Positions 58,046 to 64,000 of a stretch of DNA of 64,000 bases are shown piece after piece (positions within the stretch are counted from its first letter, which is position 1; the number at the start of each line of letters is the position of its first letter). Under the pieces are notes generated by a model that saw only the letters and a program-made list of their open reading frames with translations, searched no databases and was not told the DNA's origin. The stretch spans positions 20,387 through 84,386 of the forward strand of contig DASCQF010000126.1 of the NCBI GenBank assembly GCA_036012905.1, written 5' to 3'. This DNA comes from NP936 sp002726085. Lineage in GTDB: Bacteria; Acidobacteriota; Vicinamibacteria; Vicinamibacterales; UBA8438. Both the position numbers and the translations under genes were made by a program.

Positions 58046-59499
58046 CACGGTCTCGCGTACAAATCGATGACGGTCTCGATCGCCCGGCTGCACACCCGGC
58101 AGAACCCGACCGGATCGCGGGTGAACATGATGCAATCGATTTCCGGACGATACAGCCCCGTCGGCTCGTAAGAGGCGCCCTCAAAGGCGCCGACCCGGCC
58201 CGCATGAGTCATTCCGCCGAGCTGCGCGGTCTCGCGCTCCATCTGTTCGCTGAACAGCTCGTCCATCGTCGCCTCCGGCGCCCCCTCGGCTCGCAGCTCA
58301 CGACGCCGCTCCTGGGCTGCGACGCTCGCGGCCTCGAAGGCCGTCTTGTCCCACGGCGTTGGCAACGGGGTGTCGGTCTCGATCAGGTCGCCCCACTTGA
58401 CGTTGGCTGGGTCGTGCAGCGCGGTGACGTTTGGCTCCCACGGCTCCGGCTGATACGCAGCGCCGGTCTCGTAGGCCACGTCCGACGTGTAGTACTCGTC
58501 GGCCAACCCGGCGAAGTGATGACCGAACTCGTGGATGAACACGTATTCGGCGAACCCGGTGTCGGCCGCCGCCGTCGCCTGGAAATTGAAAATCCCGCCG
58601 CCGCCATACTGCTCCTCATTGACAAGGATCTCCAGGAACTCGTAGGGAGCCGCCGATGCGGCGTCACGCAGGGCGTGATTGTCGTAGGTGAGGATGTACC
58701 GCTCGGAATCAAAGATGTTGTACTCGGCCGAGATCGGCGTGCGCCGAAACTGCCCGGCGCGCGGCCGGCTGACACCCGATTCGGCTGACGGCAAATCGAG
58801 CCCCCACACATTGAAATCACCCTTCCGGCTACTGAACGGCTCCTCTTCGAACAGTGCGTTCACCAGCCTGGTCGCGTCGGCGTGGAATTTGGGTATCTCC
58901 GCTGCTGTATAGCCCTCGCCGATGATCAACAGGTCGACCTTCTCCGAGGGCGGGCCGTTCTCGAACAGCGGCCAGACTTCACCCATCGGCTCCCGGTCAG
59001 TCGGGTTCACGAACCGCGAATCGGGATCGATCACAGTGGCCCAAATCTCGTGGAAGCTGTTTTCGGCATCGCGCGTCTTCAGCACCACCTGAACCGGCGC
59101 CTTTGGCCAGGGGAACCGCAGCGACTCGTGGAAGCTCCGATAGACCTCCCGAGATTCGGCAGTGGTCTCCCATTCGCCGTAGATCGACGCGAATCCTCGC
59201 GAGTACAAGACCCGATTCGTTCGTCGGTCGACCACTTCAAACAGATATTTTCCCAGGTTCAGATCGTCCGCCAGTCGGGTACGACTGCCGGCCCACGGCC
59301 CATCCGAGACAACCTGGTCGAGTCCGATAATCTCCTGGCCGAGCCCGCCGGAATGGACGTAGTCGACCCGCATCGTCTTGTCGCGAAAGAAGGCTTCGAA
59401 GTCTGGCGTCACTTGACCAGCGGTCTGGCCACCGAGCGCAAGCGTCACGGCCAGGGCGGCGAGCACGCTGAATGTGAACCGATGTCGAGTCCGAACCAT
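58045..59499 (-). CDS. M64-family (IgA peptidase-like) zinc metalloprotease
   Basis: An exported 484-residue protease. It has a signal peptide (FSVLAALAVTLALGGQTAGQ) and the extended zinc motif HEFGHHFAGLADEYY, which gives HExxHxxGxxD. An upstream LLIIGEGYTAAEIPKFHADATR segment is typical of the family. M64 was named for an IgA-cleaving enzyme; environmental members' targets are unknown. It overlaps glcD by one base. Confidence 0.93.
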   Translation of the reverse strand: MVRTRHRFTFSVLAALAVTLALGGQTAGQVTPDFEAFFRDKTMRVDYVHSGGLGQEIIGLDQVVSDGPWAGSRTRLADDLNLGKYLFEVVDRRTNRVLYSRGFASIYGEWETTAESREVYRSFHESLRFPWPKAPVQVVLKTRDAENSFHEIWATVIDPDSRFVNPTDREPMGEVWPLFENGPPSEKVDLLIIGEGYTAAEIPKFHADATRLVNALFEEEPFSSRKGDFNVWGLDLPSAESGVSRPRAGQFRRTPISAEYNIFDSERYILTYDNHALRDAASAAPYEFLEILVNEEQYGGGGIFNFQATAAADTGFAEYVFIHEFGHHFAGLADEYYTSDVAYETGAAYQPEPWEPNVTALHDPANVKWGDLIETDTPLPTPWDKTAFEAASVAAQERRRELRAEGAPEATMDELFSEQMERETAQLGGMTHAGRVGAFEGASYEPTGLYRPEIDCIMFTRDPVGFCRVCSRAIETVIDLYARP

Positions 59500-59620
59500 G
59501 GCGGTATTCTAATGTAGTGACCTTGCCGTCGGTTGCGGTTTCGGGGTCGTTCGAACCGTGACCTCGACCGCCAGCGCGGACTCAATGGGCTGAGCCGGCG
59601 AACCGATACGACGCTCAGCC

Positions 59621-59776
59621 TTGGACCGATACGACGTGCACCAAGCCCCTGCTCCGGTGGCGACACACCTGACCGACATCGACGCGGTCGATGGACTCGA
59701 CGCCACGGTCTCGACCGCCGATGGCCGGCAGTTTCGCACCGTTGACGGCGATGTGCAATGGACCCCGCTGCCATGA
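59621..59776 (+). CDS. Possible small acidic ORF (51 codons)
   Basis: An open frame from a TTG (or a GTG at 59636) to a TGA gives about 51 residues rich in D/T/V (for example LTDIDAVDGLDATVSTADG). It is 30 bp upstream of a small membrane protein gene on the same strand. There is no clear Shine-Dalgarno. This is a low-confidence call that needs comparison with related genomes. Confidence 0.3.
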   Translation: MDRYDVHQAPAPVATHLTDIDAVDGLDATVSTADGRQFRTVDGDVQWTPLP

Positions 59777-59806
59777 GAGCCCCAAGGAGAAGGAGGTTCT
59801 CGACAG

Positions 59807-60013
59807 ATGACAACACACCCGCGACCTGACGACGCGGAGCCGGGAAGCGCGACGAAGCACACCGCCATCGGGGTGGGACTCAACCTCGTGCTGCTGTCCA
59901 TGATCGGCTACGGCTACTGGCAGTCGGAGGACCTACAGTGGGCCTGGGTGCTGGTCGGCATCCCGATCGCCGTCGTCACCCTGCGGTACGCCTGGCACCT
60001 CATCCGGTCATGA
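59807..60013 (+). CDS. Small two-helix membrane protein
   Basis: A 68-residue protein with a charged N-terminus and two hydrophobic helices (GVGLNLVLLSMIGYGYW and WAWVLVGIPIAVVTLRYAW). A GGAGAAGGAGG Shine-Dalgarno lies 15-25 bp upstream. Its stop overlaps the alcohol dehydrogenase start (ATGA). The function is unknown. Confidence 0.8.
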   Translation: MTTHPRPDDAEPGSATKHTAIGVGLNLVLLSMIGYGYWQSEDLQWAWVLVGIPIAVVTLRYAWHLIRS

Positions 60014-60978
60014 AGTCACTCGTCATCGGTTGCAGCGAATCGGACCCGCATGCAGATGCGCATATCGCGCGGTACGACATCGAGACGCGGGCCGGCGAGT
60101 GCCGGGTCGCCGTCCGGCTGGCGGGCATCTGCGGCACCGACCTGCACATCCTCGAAGGCTATGCGGGCTTCGCCGGCGTGCCCGGTCACGAGTTCGTCGG
60201 CGTGGTGGAGACGGCGCCGGCCGGGGACCGTCACTGGATCGGCAAGCGGGTGGTTGGAGAAATCAACGTGGGCTGCGGCGATTGCGACTGGTGCCAAGCC
60301 GGCACTGCCAACCACTGTCCCTCACGCTCCGTCCTCGGCATCATCAACCGTGCCGGCGCATTCGCGTCACACCTCTCGCTGCCGGCCGCCAACTTTCACG
60401 CCGTGCCCGCTACGCTCGACGACGAGACCGCGGTGCTGGTGGAACCGACCGCGGCAGCCTGCGAGATCCTCACGCAGGTCGATATCGGCCCACGCGCCAC
60501 GGTCGCCGTGGTCGGAGACGGCCGGATGGCGCTCATTGTTGGTCAGGTGCTACGCACAACCGGCGCGAATGTGACGATCTTCGGGAAGCACGACCGAAAG
60601 CTGCTAGTGGCGCGGCACATCGGTCTGGACGCGCGGCGCTCAACCGACGACACACCGGCCTCCAGCTTCGACGTTTCGGTAGACGTAACCGGTCGACCGG
60701 CCGGGCTCACCCGTGCCTTGGAGCTGGTCCGGCCGCGGGGCACCGTGGTGATGAAGTCGACGTTTCACGGGGAGACACCGATCACGCTGTGGCCGGCTAT
60801 CGTCGACGAGGTCACGCTGGTGGGCTCCCGCTGCGGACCATTTGCCGACGCGATCGCGTTGCTCGCCCGCGACCAGGTTCACACCGGCCCGCTGCTCGCC
60901 GGTACGTACCCACTCGAAGAGTTCGAGGCGGCGTTCGCTGCCACACGGTCGGAACTGAAGGTGCTGTTGCGGCCATAG
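60010..60978 (+). CDS. Zinc-dependent alcohol dehydrogenase (MDR family)
   Basis: A 322-residue dehydrogenase. The catalytic zinc ligands are in GICGTDLHILEG and GVPGHEFVG, the structural zinc Cys set is in GCGDCDWCQAGTANHC, and the nucleotide fold is VAVVGDGRMALIVGQVL. The substrate is not clear; polyol or sugar alcohols are typical of close relatives. It overlaps the small membrane protein gene by four bases. Confidence 0.92.
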   Translation: MKSLVIGCSESDPHADAHIARYDIETRAGECRVAVRLAGICGTDLHILEGYAGFAGVPGHEFVGVVETAPAGDRHWIGKRVVGEINVGCGDCDWCQAGTANHCPSRSVLGIINRAGAFASHLSLPAANFHAVPATLDDETAVLVEPTAAACEILTQVDIGPRATVAVVGDGRMALIVGQVLRTTGANVTIFGKHDRKLLVARHIGLDARRSTDDTPASSFDVSVDVTGRPAGLTRALELVRPRGTVVMKSTFHGETPITLWPAIVDEVTLVGSRCGPFADAIALLARDQVHTGPLLAGTYPLEEFEAAFAATRSELKVLLRP

Positions 60979-61028
60979 GACCTTCGAACTCGCATACAAC
61001 GACCTCCTGAATCAACCTCAGGGCGAGT

Positions 61029-61769
61029 TCAGTCCGACACGGCGAGCTCACCCGGGACAATCGGGCGAGTGCGAGGCAACTTGCCGCGATACGACAACCA
61101 GCCGACGTAGGCGAGGACGGCGACAAACACCGCCAGCTTCAGCACATCGCCCGCCAGTCCGTACGGCAGCACCTTCCACAGGAACAAGAGAATCGGCTGC
61201 GCGATGCACATCGCCCAGACCGAGCCATAGAAATAGCGCCGCTCGTGGCCCTCGCCCTTCGTCGATGGTTTCACGCGCGGCAGCCGACCGGCCGCGCCAA
61301 GCACCCAGACCGCGATCGCGAGCGGATAGTAGCCGGCATCGTATATCTGACGCTGGTTCCACTCGCCGGTGACGATCGCCGTCATGAGCCCGGCGGAGTT
61401 GAGCAGCCCGAACGACACGACCGCGCTCCATGCAAACGTGTAGCACACGCGTCGATAGAGCGGGTTCGGCCGGTCCTCGGTGAATCGGATGATATAGGGA
61501 CGCGGCTCGCATCCGGGCAGCCGGCCCCGCAGCCCCGCGATCCCGGTCCCGACCAGGACCACCGCAAGCCAGATCGCCATCCGGCTGTCGAACCCGCTCT
61601 CGAACAGATCGAACGTGATCGGGTGCGGGATGATGAAAAAGACGAAGATCCATATCGGCCAGTGAGACAGCCGATAGTGGAGCTTGTTGCGGTAGCGGAT
61701 CTTCCTGTCGCTCGCGAGCTCGACCGGGATCGCCACCTCCGTCGACCGCGCGGCGCTCTCGATAGTCAC
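61029..61769 (-). CDS. Polytopic membrane protein of unknown function
   Basis: A 246-residue protein from a GTG at 61769 that sits next to the upstream stop. Six or so hydrophobic helices are seen (for example WIFVFFIIPHPITFDLF, AIWLAVVLVGTGIAGL and VLKLAVFVAVLAYVGW). There is a cytoplasmic loop with many Arg and Pro residues. No domain was recognised. It follows a methyltransferase and an ABC transporter on the same strand. Confidence 0.8.
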   Translation of the reverse strand: MTIESAARSTEVAIPVELASDRKIRYRNKLHYRLSHWPIWIFVFFIIPHPITFDLFESGFDSRMAIWLAVVLVGTGIAGLRGRLPGCEPRPYIIRFTEDRPNPLYRRVCYTFAWSAVVSFGLLNSAGLMTAIVTGEWNQRQIYDAGYYPLAIAVWVLGAAGRLPRVKPSTKGEGHERRYFYGSVWAMCIAQPILLFLWKVLPYGLAGDVLKLAVFVAVLAYVGWLSYRGKLPRTRPIVPGELAVSD

Positions 61770-61770
61770 G

Positions 61771-62916
61771 TCAGCCTTTATACCGTACCGACAGATCGCC
61801 AACGTGGTCGAGGGCCGCCTCGAACCGGGTGAACCGGCCAGGGTAGCGCGTCATCATTTCACGCGCGGTCTCGCCGAGCGAGCGGCCGCACATCATCGTC
61901 TCGAGGGCATGTCGGTCCATCTCGGCGTCGGGTCCGAGCACCGGAACATAGGTCGAGGCGCGACGTCGGAGGGACGCGGCGGCAAGCGGCACGCCCAGCA
62001 ACGTCGATTGCCGGTAGCGCGATCTGGTCGCGCCGTCGTCCCCGGTTACCGTCGTATTCCAGCGCCACACATAGTCGCCACCGACGAGCTCCGCGCGCAG
62101 ATCGACCGCTAGGCGATCTCCCGCCTCCAACTCGGTCGGCCGCCCCAGAGGCAGGAATCCGTTGCCGTACACCTTCTCCGGCTCACCCGGCCTGTTCGAG
62201 AAGCCGAAGCCACCACCCAGCTCCGCATCGAACCAGACGCACAGACCGTGGATGGTCGCAGCCGAGTCTGCCACCCAATCGAATCGGCCTCGCACATTCG
62301 GATCCTCAATCGTCGCGTAGTCGAGCGTCGTCCAAACCCGCGGCTCGAGTCGCACCTGTTCCAGTCGTGCAGCGCCGCGCGTCATGCGATTCAGCATAAT
62401 CTGGCGCGCCGGACCGAGATCGAGGTCATACGCTTTCGCGTCCCAGGGCTCGGCGTAAGAATCATATAGATCGGGCGCGTCGACACCTGCCACCCAGAGC
62501 GTCTCGCGAGCTGGGATAAACCGACCGCCGGGCGCCAGCAGGCGCTTGCGCGCGTCGATCAACGTCACCAGCGCGTCCTCGCTCAGCGGCAGAACGCCGC
62601 CCAAGTCCGAGATGATTACATCGGCACGCTCCGGCAGGGAGATGTCGGCCGATCTCCCATGGAAGAACTCGATGCGGCCATCGAATCCGTTGACGCGAGC
62701 CGTCTCGCGGGCCACCTGGATTGCGTCGTCCACCTCGATGGCAAACACGCGGCGGGCTCCGAATCGGCAACCGAGCATGGCGAAAAAGCCGGTCGCGCCG
62801 GCGCCTAGGTCGAGCACCACCGACCCGGGCGTCACCGCCTGCCGCAGCGCCTCGACATACGGCCGCGTGCGCGGCTCGTCGGCGATCAGTTCTCCGTAAA
62901 GCGAAAAATCGTACAC
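61771..62916 (-). CDS. PRMT-like methyltransferase with a PqqD/RRE-like C-terminus
   Basis: A 381-residue protein. Residues about 20-130 form a SAM-binding fold (VVLDLGAGATGFFAMLGCRFGA, then VFAIEVDDAI). The double-E-like ADVIISDLGG region and a following beta-barrel-type part recall arginine methyltransferases. The last 60 residues (MDRHALETMMCGRSLGETAREMMTRYPGRF) look like a PqqD winged-helix, the RiPP-recognition fold. The next genes on the strand are an ABC-2 permease and a broken ABC ATPase. Confidence 0.75.
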   Translation of the reverse strand: MYDFSLYGELIADEPRTRPYVEALRQAVTPGSVVLDLGAGATGFFAMLGCRFGARRVFAIEVDDAIQVARETARVNGFDGRIEFFHGRSADISLPERADVIISDLGGVLPLSEDALVTLIDARKRLLAPGGRFIPARETLWVAGVDAPDLYDSYAEPWDAKAYDLDLGPARQIMLNRMTRGAARLEQVRLEPRVWTTLDYATIEDPNVRGRFDWVADSAATIHGLCVWFDAELGGGFGFSNRPGEPEKVYGNGFLPLGRPTELEAGDRLAVDLRAELVGGDYVWRWNTTVTGDDGATRSRYRQSTLLGVPLAAASLRRRASTYVPVLGPDAEMDRHALETMMCGRSLGETAREMMTRYPGRFTRFEAALDHVGDLSVRYKG

Positions 62917-62945
62917 GGGTCAGTGCGCCTCGAGAAACGGCATCC

Positions 62946-63740
62946 CTAGTAGTGCCCGAGTGTACCCGAGCGCTTCGCCCCTCGAACGGCAGCGCCGAAC
63001 AGCGTCATCGTCAGTGGCAGATCGACCAGCGCGAAGCCCGCCAGGACCAAGACGTGCGGAGCAACGTCCGACAGGCCGGCGCCGGCCAGCAACGTCGCGC
63101 GCAGTGCCTCGAGTGCGTGTGTGATCGGCAGCAGCAGCGACACTTGCCGCAACGCGTCCGGCAGCATGTCGATCGGAAAGAAGACACCGCCGAGCAGCCA
63201 GGACAGCCCGCCGCTCAGCCACAGCACCGGGTCTCCCCGCTTCAGGATCAACGTGACGGCCGCAGAAGCCACGCCGAGGCTGGCGAAGGCGAGTAGCGCA
63301 AGGAGAAACACTAACGCCGCCCCGGCGAGGTTGGCGACGGTGAACGACACCCCGAACAGAGTGCCGCCGATGATGTAGACGAACGCGTCGAGCGATGACC
63401 GGGCCAGTGGATAGAGCGACGACAGCACGATGACCGCTTGCGGGGATGTGGGTGTGACCAGGATCGTCTTCAGCGTGCCCTGGCTCTGGTCGCTCTGAAT
63501 ACCGTCGGCGAAACAAGCGAGCGACGTCGACATGGCGCCGTTGACGGCGATCCCAACGAGGATGAATTCAAATGGGTCGTAACCCTGCGGGTTTGCTTCG
63601 CCGATCAGCCGCGAGAAGAAGAAGAACGCCGCTATGCCGATCAGGATGTCGACGCCCTCTAGCGCGAACGAGACCTTGTAGCTCAGATCGGTGGCCAGAT
63701 CCCGTCGCAGAAACGCCAACGCCTTGCGCAGCGCCTTCAT
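62946..63740 (-). CDS. ABC-2 type transporter permease
   Basis: A 264-residue permease with six predicted membrane helices (for example ILIGIAAFFFFSRLI, AALVFLLALLAFASLGV and WLSGGLSWLLGGVFF). It has the ABC-2 feature QSDQSQGTLKTILVTPTSP. The start overlaps the end of the ABC ATPase frame (ATGA). Export of a peptide or lipid is possible, not shown. Confidence 0.88.
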   Translation of the reverse strand: MKALRKALAFLRRDLATDLSYKVSFALEGVDILIGIAAFFFFSRLIGEANPQGYDPFEFILVGIAVNGAMSTSLACFADGIQSDQSQGTLKTILVTPTSPQAVIVLSSLYPLARSSLDAFVYIIGGTLFGVSFTVANLAGAALVFLLALLAFASLGVASAAVTLILKRGDPVLWLSGGLSWLLGGVFFPIDMLPDALRQVSLLLPITHALEALRATLLAGAGLSDVAPHVLVLAGFALVDLPLTMTLFGAAVRGAKRSGTLGHY

Positions 63741-63862
63741 GCCGTCCCAGCCGGCTGACCGGCCACCCGCGCGAAGGCCGCCGCCAAATCGCCCCCGCCA
63801 CGCTCACCGGGCGGACCGACATGCACGACGCGCCCCTCGTGGAGAATTGCCACGCGGTCGCA
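63737..63862 (-). pseudogene. C-terminal remnant of an ABC transporter ATPase
   Basis: Only 41 residues of a normal ABC ATPase are present, CDRVAILHEGRVVHVG to the stop. The region that should hold the signature, Walker B and H-loop is replaced by istB-type sequence on the other strand. It was the partner of the adjacent permease. The rest may lie beyond the window or may be lost. Confidence 0.6.
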
Positions 63863-63986
63863 CACCGCGGCCGTCACGGCCCTCCTCGACCGCTTGCTGC
63901 ACCACGCCCACGTGCTCAAGTGCGGGCCACGCAGCTGGCGCACCAAGGTCCGCACCGACTTGCGCCAGACGGGGGCCGCGGGGTAG
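63861..63986 (+). mobile_element. IS21-family istB 3' fragment
   Basis: About 41 codons in frame to TAG on the plus strand read as an IstB C-terminus (AVTALLDRLLHHAHVLKCG then SWRT). The IstB ATPase core is missing. The fragment abuts the broken ABC ATPase, so an IS21-type event probably cut that gene. The element's outer end would lie past the right edge of the window. Confidence 0.65.
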
Positions 63987-64000
63987 AACTCCACCAGTCT

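Noticed and set aside
63862..63994. Frameshifted ABC ATPase H-loop at the right edge
   Set aside because: The opposite strand reads as an IstB C-terminus, which explains the odd residues better than two compensating frameshifts.

Overview
This 64 kb window is high-GC DNA from a diderm (Gram-negative-type) bacterium. The outer membrane is indicated by a Pal lipoprotein, a TolC-family channel and several lipobox proteins. The best guess is an Acidobacteriota genome of the Vicinamibacteria kind (inferred). The reasons are the gene order, a PyrR/PyrK-type pyrimidine pathway next to Gram-negative envelope genes, a GldA/GldF/GldG/DUF4340-like export operon, an EutN-rich microcompartment locus, an M64 peptidase, and heptamer repeats in many intergenic gaps. 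Most of the window is chromosomal housekeeping sequence; clearly mobile or foreign DNA is limited to a few places.

Layout: 0.2-12 kb holds nearly the whole UMP pathway (pyrE; pyrR-pyrB-pyrC on minus; pyrK-pyrD-pyrF on plus), mixed with truA, a TolC protein and two glycosyltransferases. Between pyrR and pyrK lies a minus-strand promoter and a hairpin with the hallmarks of a PyrR-binding loop. 12-21 kb: a glutaredoxin-like protein, Pal, a LysW-like zinc ribbon, a degenerate receiver-PilZ protein, an ABC/Gld-like operon and a DacB-type D-Ala-D-Ala carboxypeptidase. 21-24 kb: queC, queE, nth and a D-2-hydroxyacid dehydrogenase. 24.4-26.6 kb: a compact bacterial microcompartment (BMC) locus with three EutN/CcmL pentamer proteins, one BMC hexamer protein and a class II aldolase that carries a C-terminal candidate encapsulation helix. 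26.6-35.8 kb: a minus-strand run including pdxJ, glmM, cdaR, cdaA, folP, ftsH and tilS, with several 4-base stop/start overlaps. The cdaA-cdaR-glmM part is the c-di-AMP/amino-sugar module. A CAU-anticodon tRNA follows.

36-44 kb: queA, fabH, ruvB-ruvA-ruvC-yebC and small proteins. 44-52 kb: a Tat-exported thiamine-diphosphate enzyme, a sulfatase-modifying-factor-like protein, a gamma-glutamyltransferase lipoprotein, an unknown 536-residue protein, an exported RidA and a quinone oxidoreductase. 52.8-58 kb: glycolate oxidase subunits glcF (plus) and glcE/glcD (minus). They flank a low-GC methyltransferase and the second copy of a 186-bp element with terminal inverted repeats. 58-64 kb: an M64 peptidase, a zinc alcohol dehydrogenase, a PRMT-like methyltransferase with a PqqD/RRE-like C-terminus, an ABC-2 permease, and an ABC ATPase cut off by a fragment of IS21 istB at the right edge.

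Three things stand out at the sequence level. One is the reduced aldolase microcompartment. Another is a MITE-like 186-bp element present twice, one copy of which appears to provide the start codon of the neighbouring dehydrogenase. The third is a set of degenerate 7-bp tandem-repeat families, often capped by a GAAGCC/GGCTTC hairpin, that sit almost only in intergenic gaps.
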